Shown here piece after piece: positions 52,836 to 61,555 of a stretch of DNA of 64,000 bases. This stretch comes from Paenibacillus urinalis (GTDB taxonomy: Bacteria; Bacillota; Bacilli; Paenibacillales; Paenibacillaceae). The translations under genes and the position numbers were made by a program. The notes beneath the pieces were generated by a model. The model was not told where the DNA came from. It saw only the letters and a program-made list of their open reading frames with translations, and made no database searches. Within the stretch, counting starts at the first letter, position 1, and every line of letters starts with the position of its first letter. The stretch is taken from contig NZ_CP118110.1 of the NCBI RefSeq assembly GCF_028747985.1, positions 1 to 64,000 of the forward strand. The letters run 5' to 3'.

Positions 52836-54345
52836 TCAGGAAGCTAGAGATAAAATACTAGAAGATGATAACAGTATTCTAGTATCGGCAAGCGCTGGTT
52901 CTGGTAAAACTACAATTATGGTACAGAAAATGGGCATAGAATTAAGTAAAATAACTGACCATAAAACAATTGCTGCTATTACTTTTACCGTTAAGGCAAC
53001 AGAGGAAATAAAAAGGAAAGCTCAACAATCTATAAAGAAACCATTTGTAGTTATGACAAACGATTCATTTATCGAAAATGAAATAACAAGACCATTTCTT
53101 AAAGATGCATTTGGATCTGAATACTCAGAGGATTATTCTGTTGAATATGGAAACAGATATAAGTTTACTGTTGCTTCAGAAGGTCTTATGCAAATCAAAC
53201 AGAGAAAGATTTTGGGAACTTTTTTTGACAACAAAAAAAATTTTAAATTTAAACTTGCCCTTGCAATAATAAGTAAATCTGTAGCTGCACAGGAATATAT
53301 TAAATCAAAATATGCAACTATTTTTATAGACGAATATCAAGATTCAGATCAAGATATGCATCGGTTTTTCATGTACTTAAAAAACGAGCTGAAAATAAAA
53401 ATCTTTATAGTCGGAGATGCGAAACAGGCCATCTATATGTGGCGTGGAGCAATGAGTAATATCTTTGAACTCCTTAGCAAAGAAAGATTTAGTTGTTATG
53501 AGCTCGTGACAAACTTCAGATGTCATAAAGACATTGAAAACTACGCTAATATCTTTCATAACCCACAATACTTTAACATACAAAAAGATACCGTTCATAA
53601 TGTTATTCTGAAAAATTATCAATCTAGATATATTAATGAGTTCCCAGAGTCATTTACACAATTGATTGATGATGATTTTATTGATCTAAATAAAGAAATA
53701 GCCATAATCTCAAATATTAATAGAGACGCAAAAAAAATCGCAGAGTTGTTAAATGAAAAAGGGTTCGATTTCGTTTTTGTTCCTAAAACTCCAATTGATG
53801 AAGGATTACCTAATGGATTTCTATTGAAAGAGTTGGCTATGTTTACTAAAAACACTGCTTATACAATTTATGATTTCATGGAAAAAGTAGGGGGTGAAGA
53901 ACGAAGCCAGAGAAGAGTAGAGATAAATAAAATCATTGGTGACTTAAAGAACAAAGATAATTTAATTAAAAGTAAAATAGGAGAAATAATAAACAACCTA
54001 GGTGTTTTTTTAGGACTTTCGATTGGTATTGATGAGGTAACAAAGTTTTATGAAAGTGTAAGCGACCCACAGTTTGACATGGCCTTTCAAATGAGGGATA
54101 AGAAACACAAAGTTATGACAGTATTTGGGTCAAAAGGGCTTGAATTTGATCAAGTAATTAGTTTCACTCGTTATTATGAAATCTATAACAATACAAATAT
54201 GCAAAATCATTATGTCTGTGTAACAAGAGCAAAGGAGAAATTTGTAATGTTTGTAGATGATGTAAATTATCATAAACATGTATTAAGCTCAGCAACGAAA
54301 CACGGACTGACCAATGCAGAGAAGTTGTTTAAATACATCGAATAA
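52816..54345 (+). CDS. gajB: GajB-like UvrD-family helicase (Gabija)
   Basis: 509 residues. SF1 helicase motifs in order: Walker A ASAGSGKTT (25-33), AITFTVKATEEIKRKA (Ia), IFIDEYQDSD (near 170-179, II), GDAKQAIYMWRGA (III), ELVTNFRCHKDI (IV), VMTVFGSKGLEFDQVISF (V) and YVCVTRAKEKFVMF (VI). All are intact. GajB (about 494 residues) joins GajA and is needed for phage defence. The start ATG is inside the gajA end and has only a weak site, consistent with coupled translation. Confidence 0.85.
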   Translation: MRSRLVDQEARDKILEDDNSILVSASAGSGKTTIMVQKMGIELSKITDHKTIAAITFTVKATEEIKRKAQQSIKKPFVVMTNDSFIENEITRPFLKDAFGSEYSEDYSVEYGNRYKFTVASEGLMQIKQRKILGTFFDNKKNFKFKLALAIISKSVAAQEYIKSKYATIFIDEYQDSDQDMHRFFMYLKNELKIKIFIVGDAKQAIYMWRGAMSNIFELLSKERFSCYELVTNFRCHKDIENYANIFHNPQYFNIQKDTVHNVILKNYQSRYINEFPESFTQLIDDDFIDLNKEIAIISNINRDAKKIAELLNEKGFDFVFVPKTPIDEGLPNGFLLKELAMFTKNTAYTIYDFMEKVGGEERSQRRVEINKIIGDLKNKDNLIKSKIGEIINNLGVFLGLSIGIDEVTKFYESVSDPQFDMAFQMRDKKHKVMTVFGSKGLEFDQVISFTRYYEIYNNTNMQNHYVCVTRAKEKFVMFVDDVNYHKHVLSSATKHGLTNAEKLFKYIE

Positions 54346-54568
54346 CACTTTAGTGAAACCACTTCTAATTTTATGACTCAAAAAAGAAAAATCGTACAAT
54401 GTGTTCCGATCAAGTCAAACCATAGAATTAACAGTCTGCATATATGTCCTGGATTATTTAATACAATGAATAGTTTTGATATTTAAGGAGTAGAGGTATC
54501 TTTACTCCACTTCTGCCTCTCGAACAAACAATATAGTAATGATCAGCATAGGAAAAGAGGATTGACGT

Positions 54569-55894
54569 ATGGACTTAGGTATGTACGAAAAAGATTTAAT
54601 AAATATACGTTTGATTCTAGAACAAACTGAACAGATTGATCACCAAACTATAATTGAGAAATATAGAAATTACTCCCGTAAAGGTGCAATTACATGTCCT
54701 TTTTGTGGAGAAAAATTAAAATTAAGGGCAGGAGAGATTAGAGATATACACTTCAGTCACCCAGTCGGCAAAACATGTATGAAAGCAAAAGCATACGATA
54801 CATACCAAAGACAAACTTTTAGAGAAAATGAAAAACACTCCGTTATGAAGGAAATCATTTATACAGAACTTAAGGGACAAGAGCGATTTAAAAATGACCT
54901 TAAAGTTGAGTATGGTTACTTGGAAAAGGCAGAAGAAAAATGGAACATATATCCAGATATATATTTAAAGAAGGGAGATCGGGAGTTTGCGCTAAATATT
55001 ATAACTAACATACAACAAATAGGAGATGAAAAAGTAGTAAATAATATTCACCGTAGAAATAGTTATTTTAAAAATAAAGGGTTAGAGATTATATGGTTTA
55101 TTGAAGAAAGAGAACTAGCAGATGATTTTGTTAATCGGGTGCTTCATCTATGGGAAGCAGAATATAATCTAGCTATGAAAACACGAGAGGACCATATTTG
55201 GGATGAACATATTAGAGAACTTTCACTAAAATATCCCGAATATAAACTACCTGAAGTTTTCGGTTATAAATCTCAGAATGAAGCATTGCCGTTAGAGGTG
55301 CATAGTCTTTATTATATACGCTCCTTACAAGAGGGAATGGAGTTTACTGTACATCGCCTTATATTAGATAACAAAATAGCTCCTTTTCGAGCTTTTGCCT
55401 TAACAAAAAGCTACCCTTTGAAACTATCTTATGCCTTGAGCATCGACACAGAGATTTCTCTTAGTGATAAAGAACAAGAAAACTTAAATAGAAAGGAATT
55501 TGAAGAAGAGTTTATAGATAAAATCAATAATCAGATCACCAATGATAATTATGTCGGATATTCAGATTTATCAGAGTTTTCTTTCTCTTCTGTAAATTTT
55601 AATCCGTATGAACGTACAGTTATATCAGACGAAGCAACTCGTAAAATAATTCAAGAAGATGAATTAGAAAACAAAAGAGAATCACATAATCCGGATTACT
55701 ACCTTAAACAAATTATAAATTTTACTATAACTGATGAAGAAGCAAGACATTTTTACGAAGGATTAGCAAGCCGACATGTAGATTTAGCTACTCATAATTT
55801 ACGATTAGATAATATTTGTAATGCTATAGAGTCTTTTAGTTCTTTTTGTAATAATGAAGCGAGAGTGTGGTTGGATAAGATCCTACGTTTGTAG
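54569..55894 (+). CDS. CoiA-like protein, island cargo
   Basis: 441 residues. An N-terminal zinc-binding patch (TCPFCGEKLKLRAGEIRDIHFSH, C43, C46, H61, H64, C70) and a nuclease-like region (about 125-190: YPDIYLKKGDREFALNI, ending KGLEIIWFIEE) follow the layout of competence protein CoiA. In CoiA the core strand reads IExQ; here the position is Asn, so the PD-(D/E)xK site appears altered. The rest is unassigned and acidic. AT-rich like the Gabija genes and lying just downstream. Whether it takes part in defence is unknown. Confidence 0.55.
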   Translation: MDLGMYEKDLINIRLILEQTEQIDHQTIIEKYRNYSRKGAITCPFCGEKLKLRAGEIRDIHFSHPVGKTCMKAKAYDTYQRQTFRENEKHSVMKEIIYTELKGQERFKNDLKVEYGYLEKAEEKWNIYPDIYLKKGDREFALNIITNIQQIGDEKVVNNIHRRNSYFKNKGLEIIWFIEERELADDFVNRVLHLWEAEYNLAMKTREDHIWDEHIRELSLKYPEYKLPEVFGYKSQNEALPLEVHSLYYIRSLQEGMEFTVHRLILDNKIAPFRAFALTKSYPLKLSYALSIDTEISLSDKEQENLNRKEFEEEFIDKINNQITNDNYVGYSDLSEFSFSSVNFNPYERTVISDEATRKIIQEDELENKRESHNPDYYLKQIINFTITDEEARHFYEGLASRHVDLATHNLRLDNICNAIESFSSFCNNEARVWLDKILRL

Positions 55895-55917
55895 CCTCGA
55901 ACTTTTTGTGAGGCTAC
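55891..55917 (+). terminator. hairpin after the CoiA-like gene
   Basis: GTAGCCTC (55891-55898) with GAGGCTAC (55910-55917) overlapping the stop; T-run poor. Confidence 0.55.
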
Positions 55918-56034
55918 ATTTACATCACTGTATTTTTTGGGCTAGGATCCATGCAAAAAGACGGAAAAGTATCAATATGTAATCGTTTCTATTGCATCTT
56001 TACTTTCAGCTTTTCGTTACTATATAATTAGCAT

Positions 56035-56135
56035 ATTGTTTAGTAACATTCTTATTTTTCTTGCCGTCAATTTCGGCGAGAATAGGTCATGCAGCTTCTG
56101 CTGTTCTATAAACATTTGTACTTTTTAAGGAGACG
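56035..56135 (+). ncRNA. structured leader RNA, copy 2
   Basis: Follows TATAAT at 56023-56028. Poly-T, hairpin CTTGCCG/CGGCGAG (56060-56080), AATAGGTCATG, second hairpin GCAG/CTGC. Layout equals copy 1 at 44518, with paired base changes in the first stem. It is followed by a terminator and the DNA-modification genes. Confidence 0.45.
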
Positions 56136-56176
56136 CTAAAGTGTACGGGAGACGTACGCTTTTTTTGCGTCTCTTT
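56136..56176 (+). terminator. terminator hairpin, right repeat of the Gabija island
   Basis: GTGTACG (56141-56147) with CGTACGC (56153-56159, one G-T pair), then seven T and GCGTCTC. Near copy of 50643-50686 (AAAGGTGTACGGGAACGTAC versus AAAGTGTACGGGAGACGTAC). Confidence 0.7.
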
Positions 56177-56205
56177 TTTTGTGCAAAAAAGGAGGAATGA
56201 AGATT

Positions 56206-56452
56206 ATGATCTGTGCTGCTCCCACAACTGATCAGTTCTACTGGGTGTTTCGCGAATAATGAGTTAGAGCGATACATCGTGCTATCAGATGAGGAATTGG
56301 GAAGCTCTCATTCACTGCGCTGGGAGATGATAAACGAAGGATTCCATGTATTATGGGACTCTTCCCGTAGTCGTAAACAAGCAATCCGGTATATGGAGCT
56401 TTACTATCCTATCCCGATTATAAAAAGTTTGAAGCCGTTCCTGTGCCAGTGA
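56206..56452 (+). pseudogene. small broken gene (frame change near 56255)
   Basis: ATG 56206, nine bases after GGAGGA, reads 17 residues (…QFYWVFRE) to a TAA at 56257. The +1 frame then stays open to 56452 with plausible protein sequence (NNELERYIVLSDEELGSS, HVLWDSSRSRKQAIRYMEL). Joined, they give about 80 residues. Ahead of the Mom-like gene, whose own frame also reads sensible sequence (DYKKFEAVPVPVTF) upstream of its start. Could instead be two short ORFs; no family recognised. Confidence 0.4.
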
Positions 56453-56883
56453 CTTTTAGGGAAGCATGCGACTTTGTAAACAAGCATCATCCTGCCCCGC
56501 AGGGTATGAAGTTTGCACTCGGTCTCAGTAATGGAAGGGAATTAATTGGAGTCTTGATAGCCGGTCGGCCTGTGTCTCGCTTAAGAGATAACGGAAAGAC
56601 AATTGAAGTTACCCGCTTATGCGTCCACAGTGCTTATAAAAATGCATGCAGTAAGTTATATGCATCGGCTGCACGTATAGCAAAAAAGATGGGCTATCAA
56701 ATGCTCATTACCTATACGTTGGAGGAGGAAGATGGAGGCTCACTTCGAGGGGTAGGATTTCAATTTATTGGAGTGACTCCAGGAGGAAGCTGGCATAGCA
56801 AATCCCGCAGCCGGCAAGACCGACATCCAATGGGACCAAAAAGGGCTTGGAGCCTGAATCTATCGTCGAGCCAGGAGGAATAA
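56443..56883 (+). CDS. XF1762-family, Mom-like GNAT acyltransferase
   Basis: 146 residues, GTG start. The sequence follows the XF1762 pattern well: PVTFREACDFVNKHHPAPQG, then KFALGLSNGRELIGVLIAGRPVSR, TIEVTRLCVHSAYKNACSKLYASAAR and MLITYTLEEEDGGSLRGVGFQ. Related to phage Mu Mom, which modifies adenines in DNA and shields phage DNA from restriction. No upstream SD is evident, so the start may be coupled to the preceding frame. Sits with DUF6884, Dam and C5 methylase genes, consistent with a DNA-modification or anti-restriction block. Confidence 0.75.
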   Translation: MPVTFREACDFVNKHHPAPQGMKFALGLSNGRELIGVLIAGRPVSRLRDNGKTIEVTRLCVHSAYKNACSKLYASAARIAKKMGYQMLITYTLEEEDGGSLRGVGFQFIGVTPGGSWHSKSRSRQDRHPMGPKRAWSLNLSSSQEE

Positions 56884-56903
56884 AGAAACAAGGAGTGTTT
56901 GTT

Positions 56904-57791
56904 GTGAATCGTATTGCATTGATTACAGAGTCATCTACCCGGCAAGATAGTCCAATGCCTGCTTATCGATTCTACCAAGGATCCCGCAGCCGTTGGGTAA
57001 ACAACATCATTCGTTACATGGAGGTACGTAATTTTTCGGAGGACAACATCTTCTTTCTTAGTGTATTTGGGCAGCGGATCATTGGGTACCAGGAGATTAT
57101 TGACCCGTACCCTGTTCGAAAATGGCACCCACGAAAGGATGAATGTACTGCTTTTGCAGAAAAGGTATTGGCTTTTATTCAACAAATTCACCCGCTTCCC
57201 TTCGTAGAAATCCATACCGGTAAGACCATATCAGACCCCTTAAAACGTCTGTTTGACGAAAAGGGAATCGAATACCGAGTATACGGTGACGGAGTTCCTC
57301 TTGGAGCAAAGCCTACATGGTACGCGGAGTTAATTGAGAACGAGCTTACCCAAATCCGACTGAAAGAGATTGAAAGAGAAAAGATGGTCGTATCTTCGTT
57401 AATTCAATTCCAGTCGCCACAAGAGGCAAGCCATTTAATCGATCAATTCGAAAATAAGGCACACCTATACGGAGTTGAAGCCAACATAGAAGAGCTTAAA
57501 AAATTACTTGGCAGCTACCGCCAAAAGAAAAAGGACGCGAAAAAGGCATATGAAGCATTCAACAACGTAATGGAGAAAGAAGATATTGCAGGGGAATTTA
57601 ATAAGTTCCTGCTGAATGTTCAATCCCTTGCTGAACTTCATGGACATGCTCATTTTGAAGAAATAAAGAGCAGATTCGGTCAGAGTGTAGCAAAGCTTAG
57701 GTTGTACTTGATCAAGCATAACTACGCTTTAATGGCCGAATACAGCATCTTTGCTGCACTGCAGCGTATGCAAATAGCGCTTCTTAAATGA
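56904..57791 (+). CDS. DUF6884-like protein with helical C-terminus
   Basis: 295 residues from GTG 56904, nine bases after AAGGAG. The N-terminal 120 residues fit DUF6884: IALITESSTRQDSPMPAYRF, YMEVRNFSEDNIFFLSVFGQ and a repeated YPVRKWHPRKDEC. This domain also occurs near DNA-modifying enzymes, including tRNA-guanine-transglycosylase-like ones. The C-terminal 170 residues form a helical region. Function undetermined; partner of the Mom-like gene by position (20-base gap). Confidence 0.65.
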   Translation: MNRIALITESSTRQDSPMPAYRFYQGSRSRWVNNIIRYMEVRNFSEDNIFFLSVFGQRIIGYQEIIDPYPVRKWHPRKDECTAFAEKVLAFIQQIHPLPFVEIHTGKTISDPLKRLFDEKGIEYRVYGDGVPLGAKPTWYAELIENELTQIRLKEIEREKMVVSSLIQFQSPQEASHLIDQFENKAHLYGVEANIEELKKLLGSYRQKKKDAKKAYEAFNNVMEKEDIAGEFNKFLLNVQSLAELHGHAHFEEIKSRFGQSVAKLRLYLIKHNYALMAEYSIFAALQRMQIALLK

Positions 57792-57821
57792 TGAGTAAAT
57801 AAAAAAGACATAGGAACGAGA

Positions 57822-58586
57822 GTGATAGATGTGATCAAGTGTACTTCTGATATTTCTCTAACAGAGCTGAACTGCGAGTGTGAGGGGGCAAAAGACTGCC
57901 CAATATGTAACGAAAAAGGTTCTGTTACGGTTTTGGACTTTTCAGAAGCCTCTCTGTATTGGCATGAAATGCTCGAGAATTTCGTTTATCGCCTAGAAGC
58001 TGATTATCAGTATTCTAACTTTGTCACGGATATTTATCGCATCCAGGATAAGTTGTTTGTAACTTATTTAGGCGGGGAATTTAAAGAATCGCAATCTTTC
58101 TGGTTTGATATTCAATTTCTCAATACATTAGAGCTGAATCTGAATGATCCATTACAGCTTGAGACGGTTACTCTTGATGGAATTCATGATTGGTCCACTG
58201 AGGTTTACAACACCATTATGTCTGCCGATTACAAGGGAACACTTGCTGGATCTGGGATACTAGATTGTAACGAGAAAGAGGAGAAAAACACAGAGATATA
58301 TATAGATTTAAGTACTCAAGTCATAATTTCAGTAAAGATGTTTCAGGATCTTATTCAGGAGGTCACTCCTTATATGGGTCCTACTGCAGTTGAACGAGCT
58401 GCTGCAGACTTTCAACTTTGGACGAATACTCCCTATTCTGAATATGTTAGGCGTTCTGAAGCAGGAGAAGATGCTCATGAAATTCTTGGAGAAGATTTTG
58501 CTGGTTCAACCTTGTATTTCGAGACAGCTGTTATTGAGCCGTCACCGAATACAGATGAAAAAGAGTACTTAGTAATTAAGGAGTAA
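57822..58586 (+). CDS. hypothetical protein with N-terminal Cys cluster
   Basis: 254 residues. N-terminal Cys pattern LNCECEGAKDCPICNEKG could bind zinc. The remainder is acidic and beta-rich without known motif. Start uncertain: GTG at 57822 or 57831, no clear site. Placed between DUF6884 and dam; it could be part of the modification block or carried by chance. Confidence 0.55.
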   Translation: MIDVIKCTSDISLTELNCECEGAKDCPICNEKGSVTVLDFSEASLYWHEMLENFVYRLEADYQYSNFVTDIYRIQDKLFVTYLGGEFKESQSFWFDIQFLNTLELNLNDPLQLETVTLDGIHDWSTEVYNTIMSADYKGTLAGSGILDCNEKEEKNTEIYIDLSTQVIISVKMFQDLIQEVTPYMGPTAVERAAADFQLWTNTPYSEYVRRSEAGEDAHEILGEDFAGSTLYFETAVIEPSPNTDEKEYLVIKE

Positions 58587-58764
58587 AAGAAATGACAAAT
58601 AAAAGTAGGCTACTCCATACTCTCTAAACTCAGGTGTGAATGAAGGAACGGATTTATTTCCGTTATGCGGTTCATTGTAACCCCCTTCTGCGAGCTCCCT
58701 ATTGGGATAAGTAGCACTTACGTTTCTCTAATCGAGGATCCGTAAGAGGACAGATAGAGTCCTG

Positions 58765-58803
58765 CCTATTTCCGAATCGATAAAACCGATTTCGGATAAT
58801 AGG
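58765..58803 (+). promoter_or_regulatory. hairpin covering the dam ribosome site
   Basis: CCTATT-TCCGAA-TCG (58765-58779) pairs with CGA-TTCGGA-AATAGG (58787-58803) with single-base bulges; the last AGG is the start of AGGAGAG, eight bases ahead of the ATG at 58815. Likely translational control. Two smaller stems lie upstream: AACGGA/TCCGTT (58647-58664) and CTTACG/CGTAAG (58717-58746). Confidence 0.45.
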
Positions 58804-58814
58804 AGAGATGGAAG

Positions 58815-59642
58815 ATGGCACTGAAAAACAATGTTGTACAGACGGGTCTACGATACTTCGGAGGTAAGGCAAAACTTGCGCATTCAATTATTCCTTACCT
58901 ACCTGACCATCATTGCTGGGTTGATTTATTCGGCGGGGCTGCCAATATGACGATTGCCCGTGAGCCCAGTAAAGTTGAGGTGTTTAATGATAAAGACGGA
59001 GATCTTATCAATTTTTATATGATGCTGCGGCAGCAAAAGGAGCAACTGATAGAAGACCTAGCCTCTTTGCCAACGAGCCGTTTTTTATATGAGACCTGGC
59101 TTCGTGAAGAAATGCCGGAGGACCCATATGAACGCGCTGTTCGATACTTCTATCTACTCAGACAAAGCATCATTCCTATGCCTAATCAACCGAGCGGCTG
59201 GCGTGCTGGAAGAGTAAAGAACTGCGCTTCAGATTACCAGTCATCGATACTCAAGTTGGACTCTTTTGAGAAACGCTTCCGCAATGTCATGATTGAATGC
59301 TTAGACTACCGAGAAATCATAAAACGTTATGATGGACCAGAGGTGTTCTTTTTTATTGATCCTCCTTATGTTGGCCGTGAGAATTGCTACAAAGGTGGTT
59401 TCCGGCAAGAGGATCATGTGGAACTAGCTGAGATGCTTAAGCATATAGAGGGGAAGTGCCTTGTTACCTATTATGGTGACCCGCTTGTGCTTGAGCTTTA
59501 TAAAGATTGGAATTACGTGACCTTAGAAGCGAAGGTTGGTTCTGTTGTGAAAGCATCAGAAGGCCAAAAACGTAGGACAGAAACCGAGTATCTGTTTATG
59601 AACTATTCACCTACTATGTCAGGACAGATTTCATTCTTCTAA
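58815..59642 (+). CDS. D12-class adenine-N6 DNA methyltransferase (Dam-like)
   Basis: 275 residues. Motif X/I region RYFGGKAKLA (residues 13-22) and WVDLFGGAANM (35-45); catalytic motif IV DPPY near 182-185 (FFIDPPYVGRE). This is the D12 class of adenine-N6 methylases, which act alone (orphan) or in restriction systems. No cognate nuclease is recognisable nearby, so it is probably an orphan. AGGAGAG ahead of the ATG, partly hidden in a hairpin. Confidence 0.85.
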   Translation: MALKNNVVQTGLRYFGGKAKLAHSIIPYLPDHHCWVDLFGGAANMTIAREPSKVEVFNDKDGDLINFYMMLRQQKEQLIEDLASLPTSRFLYETWLREEMPEDPYERAVRYFYLLRQSIIPMPNQPSGWRAGRVKNCASDYQSSILKLDSFEKRFRNVMIECLDYREIIKRYDGPEVFFFIDPPYVGRENCYKGGFRQEDHVELAEMLKHIEGKCLVTYYGDPLVLELYKDWNYVTLEAKVGSVVKASEGQKRRTETEYLFMNYSPTMSGQISFF

Positions 59643-59686
59643 TAAAGAGCAGCATTATAGCAGTATATTCTAAATGCTTTACACCC

Positions 59687-59721
59687 TCTGCACAGGGAAA
59701 CATTAATCCTCCCTGTGCAGA
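59687..59721 (+). promoter_or_regulatory. strong hairpin before the C5 methylase
   Basis: TCTGCACAGGGA (59687-59698) pairs perfectly with TCCCTGTGCAGA (59710-59721); CCC/GGG extends it with one bulge. It stands about 15 bases ahead of the ribosome site; no T-run follows, so it is regulatory rather than terminating. Confidence 0.5.
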
Positions 59722-59746
59722 AGGGAGGAGCAGGAGGAATAACATA

Positions 59747-61363
59747 GTGGTATTTGCAATCAAACCTGAAGTTAAGACGGAACATACGGTAGCTCATCTA
59801 TTTGGCGGAGCAGGCGGCGGCTCTCTTGGTTTCGCTCAGGCACGAGCAGAATATATGGGATACGTCGGACGTTTTCGAACACTCTGCAGCATTGATGCTG
59901 ACCCGGTTGTTTGTCAAAACTATGAGCTAATTACAGGTGGTAAGGCCGTATGTATGGATTTGTTTTCAAGAGAACAGTACATAGATTTTCACGGAGATGA
60001 ACCGCCGAATCATTGGCATGAGGCCACGCCTGGTGATCTATGGGACGCATTTGGTTGGGAAGTACCTGATGTAATTTTTACATCTCCTCCATGCAAGGGT
60101 TTTTCGGGTCTGCTGCCTGAAAAATCAGCAAAAACAAAGAAGTACCAGGCTCTCAACATGCTAACAATCCTTGGTCTAGAAATAGCGCTTAAAGCTTGTC
60201 TCGAGTACGGTGGACATCTTCCAGCGCTCATCTTGCTTGAGAATGTGCCTCGCATTATGACCAGAGGAAAGCAGATTCTTGATCGAATCAAAAAGCTATT
60301 GCAGTCATTTGGCTATATTACCAGCGATAATACTCACGATTGTGGGGAGTTAGGTGGTCTGGCGGAACGGAGAAAGAGATATCTCTTAATCTCCAGACAA
60401 GAAAAGCGTGTGAAAAATTTTGTCTATCAGCCTCCACGCAGGCCATTAAAAACAATTGGAGATGTTATCAAAGATTTACCATTTCCAGGTGATACAGTCG
60501 CAGCAGGACCGCTTCACCGGCTTCCTAAACTTGAGTGGAAGACATGGATGCGTCTTGCGCTGATTCCTGCCGGCGGAGATTGGAGAGATTTAAATAAGCT
60601 CGATTGGTGGAACTATCGAGTTCAACACGAGCCTAGACGAGGGGCTTGGGCAGTTGAAGATTGGAACAGTGTTTCTAGAACAATCACAGGAGGAGCTGGG
60701 CCTGGCAGGAGCAATGGAGCTTCAGCCGTATCTGATCCTCGAATGGGTTTAAACGAAGGAAGTACGCATCGTTCCATTTACCGTATGTCTCAATGGGATG
60801 AGGCTTCCCAAACGGTGACAGGCGCTGTAGGGCCGAATAATGGAGCTATTTGCGTAAATGATCCTCGTCTTAAAGAACGGAAGGGGAGACACCCTGGGGT
60901 GTATCAAGTTGTTAGACATGATGAGCCTTCCCCATGTGTGACCGGAACCCGGTTCGGCAGCGGTGCCTTGGCTTTCTCTGACCCAAGGAATGCTGCACCT
61001 TCCAATGTTCTAAACGGTACAGAGGATGGAACATTTCCTGCAGATCAGGATCGAGGCGTGTACCTCATCATTGCTGAAGACGGTACTTGGCATCGTCCAC
61101 TTACGACTTACGAATTAGCGATGTTGCAATCTTTCCCTGCTCATTTGCCTAATGGTATGCCTTTCCAGCTTGTTGGCTGCAGTGATGCAAAGGCTCGGGA
61201 GTATATAGGAAATGCGGTACCTCCGGAAGCAGCTAAAGCAATGGGGACAACCTTCCTTGTTGCTTTGATGGCGGCTTCTGTAGATGCCGGCTTTACGCTG
61301 AGCTATGAGGCTGTTTGGGTTCGTAATGAATCAGAACAGCAGTCAGAAGCAATCTTACATTAA
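59747..61363 (+). CDS. C5-cytosine DNA methyltransferase
   Basis: 538 residues, GTG start behind GGAGGA. Motif I HLFGGAGGGSLGFAQA (residues 17-32), motif IV SPPCKGFSG near 112-120 (catalytic Cys; Lys replaces the common Gln), motif VI ENVPR near 165-169, motif VIII LAERRKRY near 205-212, motif X GNAVPPEAAKAMG near 489-501. The target-recognition region (about 290-420) holds three related units ending SDPR/NDPR, each beginning with W-E-S-TITGG or similar. Cytosine-C5 methylation; target not predictable. No adjacent restriction nuclease. Confidence 0.88.
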   Translation: MVFAIKPEVKTEHTVAHLFGGAGGGSLGFAQARAEYMGYVGRFRTLCSIDADPVVCQNYELITGGKAVCMDLFSREQYIDFHGDEPPNHWHEATPGDLWDAFGWEVPDVIFTSPPCKGFSGLLPEKSAKTKKYQALNMLTILGLEIALKACLEYGGHLPALILLENVPRIMTRGKQILDRIKKLLQSFGYITSDNTHDCGELGGLAERRKRYLLISRQEKRVKNFVYQPPRRPLKTIGDVIKDLPFPGDTVAAGPLHRLPKLEWKTWMRLALIPAGGDWRDLNKLDWWNYRVQHEPRRGAWAVEDWNSVSRTITGGAGPGRSNGASAVSDPRMGLNEGSTHRSIYRMSQWDEASQTVTGAVGPNNGAICVNDPRLKERKGRHPGVYQVVRHDEPSPCVTGTRFGSGALAFSDPRNAAPSNVLNGTEDGTFPADQDRGVYLIIAEDGTWHRPLTTYELAMLQSFPAHLPNGMPFQLVGCSDAKAREYIGNAVPPEAAKAMGTTFLVALMAASVDAGFTLSYEAVWVRNESEQQSEAILH

Positions 61364-61396
61364 AGAAATCTGTACTTGAGTTTATATAAATAGCAG

Positions 61397-61421
61397 GAGC
61401 TGCCAAAAAGGCAGCTTTTTT
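61397..61421 (+). terminator. terminator after the C5 methylase
   Basis: GAGCTGCC (61397-61404), loop AAAAA, GGCAGCTTTTTT (61410-61421). Confidence 0.85.
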
Positions 61422-61555
61422 GCTCTATAAAGAAACTCTCCTATCAGATGCTTCAATAGAAAGTCAAAATATGAAGGTGTCTATCTTCCGAGATAGTTTC
61501 CTTTCAAGATATGTTAAGTATAATGTTTAATATACATAGATGATGGAGGCTTTTC

